Shown: positions 33,825-43,318, numbered from the stretch's first letter. The stretch: DNA of 64,000 nucleotides from Christiangramia bathymodioli (GCA_009735695.1 SRSL01000001.1:1054048-1118047); one strand, 5' to 3'. The notes: generated by a model from the letters alone, not told the origin. Made by a program: numbers and translations.

Positions 33825-34688
33825 ATGACATTATATCCTGTTGAAGCCGGAAATTTTAAACTCGATGGAGGCGCCATGTTCGGCGTTGTACCTAAAAGTC
33901 TCTGGAACAGGACCAATCCGGCAGATTCGAATAATATGATCGATATTGCGGCCCGATGCCTGCTTATCGAGGATGGAAACAGGCTTATTCTAATTGACAC
34001 TGGTATGGGTGACAAGCAAAGCGAGAAATTCTTCAGCTACTATTACCAGTGGGGTGATGACAATATCGATAAATCCCTGAAAAAGCTCGGATTTCACCGT
34101 GACGATATCACCGATGTATTCATGACCCATCTTCATTTTGATCATTGCGGCGGAAGTATTCAGTGGAACAAAGACAGAACCGGTTATGAACCGGCCTTTA
34201 AGAATGCAAAATTCTGGAGCAATAAAGACCACTGGGAATGGGCCACCAATCCAAATGACAGGGAAAAGGCTTCTTTTCTGAAGGAAAACATTCTACCTAT
34301 GCAGGAAAGCGGTCAGCTGGAATTTATTGATAAAACTACTGCCGGCAGCTTTCAGGATAGCAGTGAACTGGGTTTTGGCGTATTATTTGTTGATGGACAC
34401 ACCGATAAGCAAATGATCCCACATATCGATTATAAAGGGAAGAAACTGGTTTTTATGGCCGATTTGCTTCCAACGGTGGGACATATCCCGCTGCCCTATG
34501 TGATGGGTTATGATACCCGGCCTTTGCTCACCCTTCCGGAAAAGAAACAATTCCTGGAAACCGCGGCCGATGAAAACTTTTATCTCTTTATGGAGCACGA
34601 CGCGCAAAACGAGATAATAAGCCTGAAACATACCGAAAAAGGGGTAAGACTTGATAAAATCTATACATTCGATGAAATATTCAATTAA
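33825..34688 (+). CDS. MBL-fold metallo-hydrolase
   Basis: A 287-residue protein when started at ATG 33825 (MTLYPVEAGNFKLDGGAMFG); an in-frame ATG 48 nt upstream would add a tail unlike the family. The metal motif is THLHFDHCGG, followed by later ligands in FVDGHTDKQMIP and FEHD-like MEHDAQNE. The family includes lactonases and many hydrolases of unknown substrate. It lies 1 bp before the S8 protease gene. Confidence 0.88.
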   Translation: MTLYPVEAGNFKLDGGAMFGVVPKSLWNRTNPADSNNMIDIAARCLLIEDGNRLILIDTGMGDKQSEKFFSYYYQWGDDNIDKSLKKLGFHRDDITDVFMTHLHFDHCGGSIQWNKDRTGYEPAFKNAKFWSNKDHWEWATNPNDREKASFLKENILPMQESGQLEFIDKTTAGSFQDSSELGFGVLFVDGHTDKQMIPHIDYKGKKLVFMADLLPTVGHIPLPYVMGYDTRPLLTLPEKKQFLETAADENFYLFMEHDAQNEIISLKHTEKGVRLDKIYTFDEIFN

Positions 34689-34689
34689 A

Positions 34690-36375
34690 ATGAACAAGCA
34701 GTTAATAAGGGGTACATTTCTAGTGCTCCTGGTAAGTCTATTAGGCGCCTGTAGCAGTCAGGCTCCAAAGATCGTTTCCACCCCTATCGAAAATATCGAT
34801 TCCATCCCATTAAAGGTGGTGGAACTCAGTGATGTGCAATATAAAAGCTGGGTAGAAGCCGATCTTAAAAAGGACACCATTCCTGGTATGAGCGTACAAA
34901 AGGCTTATGCTGAAATCATTAAAAACAACCGTCCTTCACCGGTTATTGTGGCCGTTCTCGACTCTGGTGTAGATATCGATCATGAAGACCTGGAAGGCGC
35001 CATCTGGACCAATGCCGATGAAATTCCTGGCAACGGTAAGGATGATGACAATAACGGCTTTATAGACGATGTTCACGGCTGGAACTTCCTCGGAGATGCT
35101 GTAGCTGAAAACATGGAATATGTAAGGATATTAAGAAGGCTGAAGCCAAAATATGAAGGAAAATCTGAAAGCAGCATCAGTACAGCAGATCGGGCAGAAT
35201 ACAATCTTTATCTGGAAGCTAAAGCTGAATATGAAAAAGAGTATAATGAAACCATCGAAAACCGAAATTACAGTCAGCAAATCCTAAACCAGGTAGAAGC
35301 GGCCCACAAGGCAGTTTCAGAAGAATTGGGAACAGAAGACTATACTGCCGAACAGTTAGAGGAATACAGCCCGCTTACCCAGGGAATGCAGAGCTATAAA
35401 AGAATGCTGAAATTCATTCAGGAAAATGTTGATGAGAATATTCCGAAAGCGATCGAATTTATCGAGGAAGATATCAAAATGCTCAACGATCGTTTGGAGA
35501 CTCACTTCAACATGGAACTAAAGGAACGAGCTAAAACAGGCGACGATCCTTACGATATAACCGATACCAATTATGGTAACAACAAGGTTTATGGCCCAGA
35601 ACCCGATAAAAAGAACGTGAGACACGGTACCCACGTGGCAGGGATCATTGCTGCAAACAGAGGTAACAATATTGGTGCGAACGGTGTGGCTTCGAACGCA
35701 AAGATCATGGCCATTCGCGCCGTGCCAGATGGAGATGAGTATGATAAGGATATAGCCCTGGGAATAAGATATGCGGTAGACAATGGAGCGAAAGTGATCA
35801 ATACCAGCTTCGGAAAATATTTCTCTCCAAATCCTGAATGGGTTTACAACGCCATCAAATATGCAGCAGAAAATGATGTGTTGATCGTAAATGCAGCTGG
35901 TAACGAAGGCTTAAATCTGGATAACAAAATGGTTTATCCCAATGACCAGACCCCAGAAAACTCTTCAGAAATCGCCGATAATTTCCTTACCGTTGGTGCA
36001 CTGAATTACGAATATGGCTCCGGCCTTATCGCCGACTTTTCCAACTACGGAAAAGCCAATGTGGATGTATTTGCACCCGGAACCAAGATCTGGTCTACCA
36101 CGCCAAATAATGAATACGAATTCCTGCAGGGTACTTCCATGGCAGCACCTGCCGTAAGTGGAGTAGCGGCGCTCATAAGAGGTTATTATCCTCAGTTAAG
36201 CGCAGCCCAGGTAAAACAGATCATCATGGATAGCGGTCTTACTACCAATGCCACGGTAATTCTTGGCGGAGACCGAAACAATACGAGGAAGTTCAGAGAA
36301 ATTTCGACTTCCGGAAAAATGGTAAATCTTTACAATGCTCTTATTTTAGCAGACCAAATCGCAAAAAACAATTAG
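34690..36375 (+). CDS. Subtilisin-like serine protease (S8) lipoprotein
   Basis: A 561-residue lipoprotein from ATG 34690 (MNKQLIRGTFLVLLVSLLGAC), chosen because it gives a proper signal and lipobox. The catalytic triad is visible: Asp in VAVLDSGVDIDHED, His in RHGTHVAGI and Ser in GTSMAAPAVSG. Between Asp and His lies a long charged, helical insertion (about 150 residues), common in Bacteroidota members. It probably acts in the periplasm or at the cell surface. It is followed 2 bp later by the M1 peptidase, so an operon is likely. Confidence 0.93.
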   Translation: MNKQLIRGTFLVLLVSLLGACSSQAPKIVSTPIENIDSIPLKVVELSDVQYKSWVEADLKKDTIPGMSVQKAYAEIIKNNRPSPVIVAVLDSGVDIDHEDLEGAIWTNADEIPGNGKDDDNNGFIDDVHGWNFLGDAVAENMEYVRILRRLKPKYEGKSESSISTADRAEYNLYLEAKAEYEKEYNETIENRNYSQQILNQVEAAHKAVSEELGTEDYTAEQLEEYSPLTQGMQSYKRMLKFIQENVDENIPKAIEFIEEDIKMLNDRLETHFNMELKERAKTGDDPYDITDTNYGNNKVYGPEPDKKNVRHGTHVAGIIAANRGNNIGANGVASNAKIMAIRAVPDGDEYDKDIALGIRYAVDNGAKVINTSFGKYFSPNPEWVYNAIKYAAENDVLIVNAAGNEGLNLDNKMVYPNDQTPENSSEIADNFLTVGALNYEYGSGLIADFSNYGKANVDVFAPGTKIWSTTPNNEYEFLQGTSMAAPAVSGVAALIRGYYPQLSAAQVKQIIMDSGLTTNATVILGGDRNNTRKFREISTSGKMVNLYNALILADQIAKNN

Positions 36376-36377
36376 AA

Positions 36378-38261
36378 ATGACACGAATAATATTTAGCTT
36401 TTTATTAGTAGTAGTTGGGGTTGTACAGGCCCAGAATAATACGAATTACTGGCAGCAGCATGTAGACTATACGATGGAAGTAGACATGAATGTTGAGAAT
36501 TTCCAGTACACCGGAACCCAGGAACTGGTTTATATCAATAATTCGCCAGACACCCTGAACCGGGTTTTCTATCATCTTTATTTCAATGCATTCAGGCCGG
36601 AAAGCGAAATGAATGCCCGACTTGAAAGCGTAAGGGATCCAGATAGCAGGATGACCACGAATAAAGGAACCAAGGAAGATCCTCAAATCGTTAGCAGGAT
36701 CTCAGAACTTTCTCCAGACCAAATGGGTTATTTACGAGTAAACTCTCTAACTCAGAACGGAAAAGAACTTCAGTATGAAGAAGTAGGTACCGTATTGGAA
36801 GTGGAACTAGCAGAGCCTATCTTACCTGGAAAAAAAGCGACCTTCAATATGGAATTTGAAGGGCAGGTTCCTGAGCAGATCAGGAGATCCGGGAGAAACA
36901 GCGCCGAAGGAGTGGCACTTTCCATGAGCCAGTGGTATCCTAAACTGGCTGAATATGACTTTGAAGGTTGGCACGCCGATTCTTATATCGCACGTGAATT
37001 TCACGGTGTTTGGGGAGATTTCGATGTAAAGATCAGCATCGATAAAGATTATACTATTGGAAGTACCGGTTACCTTCAGAATCCACAGGAGATAGGTCAT
37101 GGTTATGAAAAAGAAGGAACCAAGGTTAAAAAGCCAAAAGGAGATAAATTAACCTGGCATTTTGTAGCGCCTCAGGTTCACGATTTTACCTGGGCTGCAG
37201 ATCCTGAATATATTCACGATACAAGAGTAGCAAAAGATGGGACCGTGCTTCACTTCCTTTACAAGGATAACGAGGAAATAAAGGAAAACTGGAAGAATCT
37301 TCAGCCAAAAACCGAAGAATTATTGCTGTTCTTTAACGAGCATATCGGTCCGTATCCTTGGGATCAATACTCTGTAGTGCAGGGGGGTGACGGCGGAATG
37401 GAATATGCCATGCTAACACTTATTACCGGTGAGCGTTCGTTTGGAAGCCTTGTTGGGGTGACCGCACACGAAATGGCTCATGCCTGGTTTCAGCATTTAA
37501 TGGCGACCAACGAAAGCAAACACGAGTGGATGGATGAAGGTTTTACCTCTTACATATCTTCTGAAGCTGAAAACGTGGTGATGGGCGAAAATGCTGAAAA
37601 TCCGCATAAAGGTTCATACAGAGGTTATTACTACCTGGCAAGATCTGGCGCTGAGCAGCCACAGACCACACATGCCGATCGCTATGCTTTGAATACCCTG
37701 TATTCTACTGCAGCCTATTCAAAAGGTGCTGTTTTCCTTGCCCAATTAGGATATGTTATAGGGGAGGAGAACCTTGCAAAAACGCTTAACAGATATTACA
37801 ATGAATGGAAATTCAAGCATCCAACCCCAAATGATTTTATAAGGGTTGCTGAAAAGGTATCGGGAGCAGAGCTTGACTGGTATTTAATGGACTGGACTCA
37901 AACCACCAATACCATCGATTACGAGATCGCTTCAGTTGAAGGTAGTGGTGAGAATACCACTGTAGAGCTTAAACGAAATGGTCTTATGCCAATGCCGCTA
38001 GATATAGATGTAACTTATGAAGACGGAAGTAAAGAAACCTTCTATATTCCGTTGCAAATGATGAGATGGGAAAAACCTGCTGAAGAAGGAACCAATTGGA
38101 CCGTTAAAGACGACTGGGCCTGGGGATTCCCTTCTTATACACTGGAGATCCCGGCTTCAAAAGATAAGATATCCAGCATCGTGATCGATTCTTCAGAATT
38201 GATGGCAGATGTTAACAGGGATAACAACAGCTGGACTGCTGAGGAGACTTCAGAACAATAA
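36378..38261 (+). CDS. M1-family zinc metallopeptidase (aminopeptidase N-like)
   Basis: A 627-residue exported protein (signal about 1-18). The zinc site is HEMAHAWFQHLMATNESKHE, split here as HEMAH plus the downstream Glu of the HExxH-18-E pattern, with GGMEYAMLTLI upstream matching the GAMEN-type exopeptidase loop. It probably trims peptides in the periplasm and may finish products of the preceding S8 protease. A strong terminator follows. Confidence 0.92.
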   Translation: MTRIIFSFLLVVVGVVQAQNNTNYWQQHVDYTMEVDMNVENFQYTGTQELVYINNSPDTLNRVFYHLYFNAFRPESEMNARLESVRDPDSRMTTNKGTKEDPQIVSRISELSPDQMGYLRVNSLTQNGKELQYEEVGTVLEVELAEPILPGKKATFNMEFEGQVPEQIRRSGRNSAEGVALSMSQWYPKLAEYDFEGWHADSYIAREFHGVWGDFDVKISIDKDYTIGSTGYLQNPQEIGHGYEKEGTKVKKPKGDKLTWHFVAPQVHDFTWAADPEYIHDTRVAKDGTVLHFLYKDNEEIKENWKNLQPKTEELLLFFNEHIGPYPWDQYSVVQGGDGGMEYAMLTLITGERSFGSLVGVTAHEMAHAWFQHLMATNESKHEWMDEGFTSYISSEAENVVMGENAENPHKGSYRGYYYLARSGAEQPQTTHADRYALNTLYSTAAYSKGAVFLAQLGYVIGEENLAKTLNRYYNEWKFKHPTPNDFIRVAEKVSGAELDWYLMDWTQTTNTIDYEIASVEGSGENTTVELKRNGLMPMPLDIDVTYEDGSKETFYIPLQMMRWEKPAEEGTNWTVKDDWAWGFPSYTLEIPASKDKISSIVIDSSELMADVNRDNNSWTAEETSEQ

Positions 38262-38284
38262 ACCGCTGAATAAATTTTAAAGAG

Positions 38285-38313
38285 ACCCTTTCCTTTTGGA
38301 GAGGGTTTTTTTT
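38285..38313 (+). terminator. Intrinsic terminator after the M1 peptidase gene
   Basis: ACCCTTTCC and GGAGAGGGT make a 9-bp stem (one G-T pair) with loop TTTT, followed by eight T. Confidence 0.85.
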
Positions 38314-38359
38314 ATGGCTTCGGTTTTTAATAAGTACTATTCGTATATCATTTTAAAAA

Positions 38360-38388
38360 TTTGATTCCTGAAGGAATTGCTACTTTTA
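38360..38388 (+). promoter_or_regulatory. Candidate promoter of rnpA
   Basis: TTTG (38360-38363), a 17-bp spacer and TACTTTTA (38381-38388, seven of eight to a TAnnTTTG-like box) lie 18 nt before the rnpA ATG. The close spacing supports the downstream start codon. Confidence 0.4.
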
Positions 38389-38405
38389 CCCAAGATTCAG
38401 AAATT

Positions 38406-38774
38406 ATGGACCAGACATTTCGCGCATCACAGCGATTAAAGAGCAAGAAACTGATAGACCAGTTATTCCTGGAAGGGAAAAGCCTGAAAAGCTATCCGTT
38501 GAAATTGATCTATGTCCCGGTGGAAACTTCAGAAAAAGCTGAATTAAAAACCGCTGTTTCGGTACCCAAAAAACTGGTGAAGACTGCGGTTCAGCGCAAC
38601 AGAATTAAACGCCTGATGCGGGAAACTTTCAGAAAAAATAAGTACCTTGTTACCAAAGATTTATCCACTTCGCACGCATTCATGTTCATTTATATCTCCC
38701 GCGAAAGCATTACTTATGAAAGAATGGAGAAGTGCATGATCAAGGTGTTGGAAAAGTTCAGCGAAAAGAATTAG
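38406..38774 (+). CDS. rnpA: Ribonuclease P protein component
   Basis: A 122-residue basic protein from ATG 38406 (MDQTFRASQRLKSKKLIDQL). The RNR signature is AVQRNRIKRLMRETFR, with KTAVSVPKKLVK before it. It binds RNase P RNA and helps mature tRNA 5' ends. An in-frame ATG 45 nt upstream would fall inside the likely promoter, so the shorter form is preferred. rpmH is not adjacent. The S41 protease gene starts 3 bp after its stop. Confidence 0.95.
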   Translation: MDQTFRASQRLKSKKLIDQLFLEGKSLKSYPLKLIYVPVETSEKAELKTAVSVPKKLVKTAVQRNRIKRLMRETFRKNKYLVTKDLSTSHAFMFIYISRESITYERMEKCMIKVLEKFSEKN

Positions 38775-38777
38775 GCT

Positions 38778-40412
38778 ATGAGAAAACGAATTTTAAGAAT
38801 AATCATTCTTCCGGTTGTTCTGATCGGGATATTTATAGGTACTGTAAGTTTTAAATCAGATTTCTTCGAGATCGCCAAGCAGATCGAGATCTTCACGACT
38901 CTTTTCAAGGAGATCAATATGAACTACGTAGATGAGACCAATCCTGCGGCACTAATGGACACCGCGATCAAATCCATGCTGGAAGATCTTGATCCCTATA
39001 CCAATTACTGGAACGAGCAGGATGTAGAAGCGGCTCGAATTAACAATTCCGGAGAATATACCGGGATAGGAGCTTTGGTAAAAACAGGACCCGAGGCGAT
39101 CACGATCGTTGAAGCCTATAAAGATTACCCCGCAGATAAAGCCGGTTTAAAGGCCGGAGACGAGATTATCAAGATCGGAAATGTGAATGTAGCCGATTTC
39201 CAGGAAGATGCCGGAGAATTGCTTAATGGAGCTCCTAACAGTTCTATAAATCTAACTTATAAAAGACAGGGAGAAGTAAAGCAAACCACCCTGGAACGAG
39301 GCTCGGTTGAACTCAACGCGGTGCCATTTTATAAATTGCTGGAAGATAATTCTGGTTATATCGTTCTTTCAAGATTCAATGCCCGTGCATCCACCGAAGT
39401 GGCCAGGGCGTTGAAAGATCTAAAAAACCAGGGGGCAGATAAGATCATCCTGGACTTACGAGGAAACCCCGGTGGCCTGCTGAACGAAGCCATCAATGTG
39501 AGCAATATTTTTATTCCGGAAGGCGAGTTGATCGTGACCACCAAATCGGTCATTGAAAAATATAACCGTGAATATTTCACTCAAAAAGAACCCATAGACA
39601 CCAAAATCCCATTGGTAGTTTTGGTTAACGGAAGAAGTGCTTCGGCCAGTGAGATCGTGGCAGGTGCGGTTCAGGATCTGGACAGGGGAGTGATCGTAGG
39701 AGCCAGAAGTTTTGGAAAAGGTCTGGTTCAAAGGCCCAGAGAACTGGCTTATGGCACCCAGCTAAAAGTGACCATTTCAAGGTATTATACCCCTAGCGGA
39801 AGATGTATACAGGCGCTGGATTACCGACGCAGGGATGAGAACGGAAAAGCCATTCGCACCCAGGTAGAAGATTATAATGAGTTCAAGACCCGAAATGGAA
39901 GAAAGGTTTATGATGGTGGAGGAATATTGCCAGATGTGAAACTGGAAACTTCCGAATTCAGCGATATCACCCAGGCATTATTATATGAAGATGCGATCTT
40001 CGATTATGCAACTAAATATTATTATTCTCACCAGCTTCAGGATGCCTCGAATTTTGAATTTACCGATTCAGATTATCAGGATTTCAAGAACTTTTTGAAA
40101 ACATCCGGGTTCAATTATACGACTGCCACCGAAAAGGAACTGGAAGAAATGCTTGAAAAAGCGGAAGATGAAGCTTTAAGATCGCAAATAAGTTCTCAGA
40201 TAAGCGCGATCAGGAAGCAGATAGAAGCTTATAAAAAACAGGAACTGGATGATAAAAAACCTGAGATCGTTAGTTTGCTTACCGACGAGATCATAAAAAG
40301 ATATTTCTATAAAGAAGGGCTTTATGAATATTATACCGGCAACAATCCGGAAATAAACAAAGCAAAAGCCATTCTCAACAACACGGCTGAATACGCATCG
40401 ATCTTGAAATAA
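38778..40412 (+). CDS. C-terminal processing peptidase (S41) with PDZ domain
   Basis: A 544-residue protein with an N-terminal membrane anchor (about 8-26), a PDZ domain (about 85-170, KAGLKAGDEIIKIGNVNV), and an S41 core with catalytic Ser in NGRSASASEIVAGAV and Lys in GARSFGKGLVQ. The C-terminal 150 residues are helical and specific to Bacteroidota. Such proteases cut envelope proteins from the C-terminus. It is co-transcribed with rnpA. Confidence 0.95.
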   Translation: MRKRILRIIILPVVLIGIFIGTVSFKSDFFEIAKQIEIFTTLFKEINMNYVDETNPAALMDTAIKSMLEDLDPYTNYWNEQDVEAARINNSGEYTGIGALVKTGPEAITIVEAYKDYPADKAGLKAGDEIIKIGNVNVADFQEDAGELLNGAPNSSINLTYKRQGEVKQTTLERGSVELNAVPFYKLLEDNSGYIVLSRFNARASTEVARALKDLKNQGADKIILDLRGNPGGLLNEAINVSNIFIPEGELIVTTKSVIEKYNREYFTQKEPIDTKIPLVVLVNGRSASASEIVAGAVQDLDRGVIVGARSFGKGLVQRPRELAYGTQLKVTISRYYTPSGRCIQALDYRRRDENGKAIRTQVEDYNEFKTRNGRKVYDGGGILPDVKLETSEFSDITQALLYEDAIFDYATKYYYSHQLQDASNFEFTDSDYQDFKNFLKTSGFNYTTATEKELEEMLEKAEDEALRSQISSQISAIRKQIEAYKKQELDDKKPEIVSLLTDEIIKRYFYKEGLYEYYTGNNPEINKAKAILNNTAEYASILK

Positions 40413-40421
40413 GATAATGTA

Positions 40422-41240
40422 ATGGAAGCTTTTCTTGATTTTTTTGAACATATGCCTGCATGGCAAAAAGTCGCGTGGATCAGTATTGTTCTCTTCTTTT
40501 TCTGGGTTTTGGAGGGCTATTATGGCCTGGTTAAATTAGAATACAACAAGTGGAAACATGCCCGTACCAATTTCATTTTACTGGGTTTCGTAATGCTTAT
40601 CAACCTGCTGTTTGGATTTATGACCGCAGGAATATTCATATGGCTGGATAATTCAAACTTCGGACTATTAAACCTGTTTGAATTGCCGGTTTGGGTAGAG
40701 CTTATTTTAGCCATTATGGTACTGGACCTCATAGCACAGTATACGGTTCATTATCTGCTACATAAGGTAAAGTGGATGTGGAGACTGCATTTAATACATC
40801 ATACCGATACCCATGTAGATGCTACGACCGGAACGCGGCATCATCCTTTTGATTTTGTGATCAGGGAAAGTTTTGCATTGCTGGCCGTGATCATTACCGG
40901 GATGCCTGTGGCGTTTTATTTGTTCTACCGTATCCTTAGCGTCTTTTTCACTTATTTCACACATGCCAATATCGGGATGCCGCCAAAACTTGATCAGGCC
41001 TTAAGTTTTGTATTTGTAACGCCCAATATGCACAAATTTCATCATCATTACCAACTACCCTGGACAGACAGCAATTATGGAAATATGCTGAGCATCTGGG
41101 ATCATATCTTCGGAACCTTTGTTTATGACGATCCAAAAAAGATCAGGTATGGGATCGATATTGTAGACGATGGGAAGGCAAATGATATCAGCTATCAGTT
41201 AAGGATCCCTTTCAACCGACAAATAAAGACCAAAAATTAG
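40422..41240 (+). CDS. Sterol desaturase / fatty acid hydroxylase-family membrane protein
   Basis: A 272-residue membrane protein with four to five hydrophobic segments and the di-iron histidine boxes HYLLH, HLIHHTDTH, HHPFD and HKFHHHYQ. Bacterial members hydroxylate or desaturate lipids, including carotenoids; the exact lipid is unknown. Its last 4 bp overlap the end of the convergent GNAT gene. Confidence 0.9.
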   Translation: MEAFLDFFEHMPAWQKVAWISIVLFFFWVLEGYYGLVKLEYNKWKHARTNFILLGFVMLINLLFGFMTAGIFIWLDNSNFGLLNLFELPVWVELILAIMVLDLIAQYTVHYLLHKVKWMWRLHLIHHTDTHVDATTGTRHHPFDFVIRESFALLAVIITGMPVAFYLFYRILSVFFTYFTHANIGMPPKLDQALSFVFVTPNMHKFHHHYQLPWTDSNYGNMLSIWDHIFGTFVYDDPKKIRYGIDIVDDGKANDISYQLRIPFNRQIKTKN

Positions 41241-41683
41241 TCTTTTATCATCGCGATATGCGGAATTCCATCTTCCAGGTATCCTTCTCCATAAGTCCTG
41301 AAACCATGGGATTCATAAAATTTTATCAGGTACTGCTGGGCAGATAACTTAATATGTGAAGTTTTAAAATGTTCCTTAATGGCCTTTTCTGAAGCATCCA
41401 TGATCTGGTGGCCATACTTATGTTTTCGTTCAGACATTTTTACGACCACTCTTCCAATACTCGCCTGTTCAAAATAATAACCCGGCCTGAAACAACGCGT
41501 GTAAGCGATAATTTCTGAATCTTTTTTTCCTATTACATGAAGAGCTTCAGCATCTTTTCCATCGATATCCTGGTATACGCAATCCTGTTCTACCACGAAA
41601 ACTTCAGATCGAAGCTGTAAAATGTCATAAAGTTCAGTGAGGCTTAATTCACTGAACTTTTTAACTTCAATATTGATATTCAT
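41237..41683 (-). CDS. GNAT-family N-acetyltransferase (ElaA-like)
   Basis: A 148-residue protein with the ElaA-type pattern LTELYDILQLRSEVFVVEQ, DKDA-like DIDGKDAEALHV and the acetyl-CoA loop IGRVVVKMSERKHKYGHQIM. The substrate is unknown. It starts 3 bp after the rpiB stop, so the two form a unit. Confidence 0.9.
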   Translation of the reverse strand: MNINIEVKKFSELSLTELYDILQLRSEVFVVEQDCVYQDIDGKDAEALHVIGKKDSEIIAYTRCFRPGYYFEQASIGRVVVKMSERKHKYGHQIMDASEKAIKEHFKTSHIKLSAQQYLIKFYESHGFRTYGEGYLEDGIPHIAMIKD

Positions 41684-41686
41684 AGG

Positions 41687-42130
41687 TTATGAACAATTCT
41701 TTTGCGCCGGAATTTTATCTACTCTTCGCTGATGACGGCCACCTTCAAATTCGGTATTTAAAAAAACCTCGGTCATTTTTGTGGCAAGCTCTTCTGAAAC
41801 GAACCTGGCAGGAATACTTAAAATATTGGCATTATTATGCTCCCTGGCCAGCTGAGCGATTTCCTCGTTCCAGCACAAGGCCGAACGAACACCCTGATGT
41901 TTATTTGCGGTCATGTTCGCACCATTTCCACTTCCGCAGATAATGATCCCAAGATCTGCCTTGTTGTTTTCAACATCCTCGGCAACGGGGTGAACAAAAT
42001 CGGGATAATCCACGCTATCTTCTGAATCTGTACCGTAATTGGTAACTGTATGTCCCATAGACTCCAGTTTTTCCCTGATCATTTGCTTGTAACCGGTACC
42101 AGCGTGATCGTTTCCTATTGATATTTTCAT
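41687..42130 (-). CDS. rpiB: Ribose 5-phosphate isomerase B
   Basis: A 147-residue RpiB/LacA-fold protein: ISIGNDHAGTGYK, GTDSEDSVDYPDFVHPVAEDV, ICGSGNGANMTANKHQGVRSAL. The Cys of CGSGNG is the usual catalytic base. It interconverts ribose-5-P and ribulose-5-P in the pentose phosphate pathway. Preceded by an exact -7 element. Confidence 0.95.
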   Translation of the reverse strand: MKISIGNDHAGTGYKQMIREKLESMGHTVTNYGTDSEDSVDYPDFVHPVAEDVENNKADLGIIICGSGNGANMTANKHQGVRSALCWNEEIAQLAREHNNANILSIPARFVSEELATKMTEVFLNTEFEGGRHQRRVDKIPAQKNCS

Positions 42131-42147
42131 AGTTGTCTTGTTTGTGG

Positions 42148-42155
42148 CAAAGTTA
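42148..42155 (-). promoter_or_regulatory. -7 promoter element of rpiB
   Basis: On the minus strand TAACTTTG, an exact TAnnTTTG match 18 bp before the rpiB ATG. Confidence 0.5.
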
Positions 42156-42372
42156 AAAAATGTGGCTATTAACCACGGAATTTTTGATTGTTAATTACTT
42201 TCAGAAAACAGCTTATTTACAGCTATTTAAAATTGACATCGAATTGTGAAAAACATCTGATGAATTAATCAGAATTAAATTTTGATTTTAAGAAAATAAT
42301 AACAATACAGCCGAGCAGTTGAATATTCCAAATTATAACTCATGAAATTTTTAGATAGTTATGAGCACTTAA

Positions 42373-42390
42373 TAACCGGTTATTGACAAG
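42373..42390. repeat. Motif shared with the ytxH promoter region
   Basis: TAACCGGTTATTGACAAG matches 17 of 18 bases with 50967-50984. It contains the 14-bp palindrome AATAACCGGTTATT (42371-42384). Confidence 0.5.
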
Positions 42391-42421
42391 TATTTATTTT
42401 AAACTTTTCCAGAATCTCTAT

Positions 42422-42438
42422 TTCACAAATTTTGTGAA
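42422..42438. promoter_or_regulatory. 17-nt palindrome in the rpiB upstream spacer
   Basis: TTCACAAA-T-TTTGTGAA is perfectly symmetric about one central base. It resembles a dimeric regulator site; the binder is unknown. Confidence 0.4.
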
Positions 42439-42644
42439 CTTCTGTTAAGTAAATCTTAAAATACTAAGAGTATCAAGCCTTTATCGTTTTACACAGCTGT
42501 TCATAAACTGTTATCAAAAACTTACAACTCAAAATCCAAAGTTTCCTTCAAAAAATTGTACTACAAATTAACACGCCATCATATACCATCATTTAATTTT
42601 TTTAAAAAAGAAGAAATAATAAATATGATATATACTGTTTATAA

Positions 42645-42887
42645 CTAAACGATGCGTAGGTGAGAAGTCTTGTCGTTAAGTGAATCTATGATTTGCTGAG
42701 CTTTCTTTATATCGGCCGGGTGGACCATTAGTTTTATTCCGCCGAAGGCAAACGAAGACAGAGGTAAGAGTCCTACCAGGGTTTCGTTCTGGAAATAGTG
42801 TTTTATCGCCTTATCTTCCAATTTGAGCTTTAGAACGAAATATTCATGCGGATACGTAAATACTGCTATGCATTGATAATCTTTCAT
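42645..42887 (-). CDS. Small DUF2007-like protein
   Basis: An 80-residue protein starting MKDYQCIAVFTYPHEYFVLK. Its layout, a short beta-alpha-beta with FVLKLKLEDKAI and the ending HPADIKKAQQIIDSLND, resembles the DUF2007 'putative signal transducing protein' family. Function is unknown. The next minus-strand gene upstream is the 54-residue membrane protein, 38 bp away. Confidence 0.7.
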   Translation of the reverse strand: MKDYQCIAVFTYPHEYFVLKLKLEDKAIKHYFQNETLVGLLPLSSFAFGGIKLMVHPADIKKAQQIIDSLNDKTSHLRIV

Positions 42888-42925
42888 GCAATTTTATTTA
42901 CCTATAAAGATAAGATTTTATCTAA

Positions 42926-43090
42926 TCACCTGATACTGGCGATACTCTCGTGCTGAGAAAGCCTATCGGTAGGAAGTACCTGGGATCTTTTATTAAGGCT
43001 CATATTGATAGTGGAAATAATAAGGATAATTCCCATTACAAAAATGAGAAAAAACAGTACCGAATATTTTGTAGCCTTGTCTACTTTCAT
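42926..43090 (-). CDS. Small single-span membrane protein, 54 residues
   Basis: From ATG at 43090 to TGA at 42926 the frame encodes MKVDKATKYSVLFFLIFVMG followed by IILIISTINMSLNKRSQVLP and a short polar tail ending SIASIR. It has a Lys-rich start, one strong hydrophobic segment (about residues 9-30) and a polar C-terminus, the composition of a real small membrane protein. It lies just upstream of the DUF2007-like gene on the same strand and is divergent from rnr. No family is recognised. Confidence 0.55.
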   Translation of the reverse strand: MKVDKATKYSVLFFLIFVMGIILIISTINMSLNKRSQVLPTDRLSQHESIASIR

Positions 43091-43318
43091 GATTCTGAAA
43101 AGCTTATAGCAAAAATAAGGGAAAGTATTCGGGGGAATGTTATGGTAAAATTAAGAAAAAATTAAGACCAACCTTTAAAAAAATCAAAAAAAATGAAAAT
43201 TATTTTTTTAAAAGCCTATTTCGGTTCACTTTGATTTTCAGTTCCTTAACAAAACTTTAAACCTTAAAACCCGCTGTCTGCCTTTATATACGTAATTTTA
43301 CGCTATACAAAATATTAC

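Larger units (their letters stand above)
42131..42644. other. 514-bp AT-rich intergenic region without a visible gene
   Basis: It lies between rpiB and the DUF2007-like gene, both on the minus strand. Apart from the rpiB promoter, it contains a motif shared with another intergenic region (42373-42390) and a 17-nt palindrome (42422-42438). No coding frame, tRNA or clear DnaA-box cluster was seen. Confidence 0.6.

Noticed and set aside
42131-42644. Possible replication origin, given AT-richness and the parS sites in the window
   Set aside because: No cluster of DnaA boxes (TTATCCACA-like) and no dnaA gene were seen; parS sites are 16 kb away.
42950-43165. Plus-strand 71-residue frame upstream of rnr
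   Set aside because: Composition is unlike a protein, and the opposite strand holds the more convincing 54-residue membrane protein.
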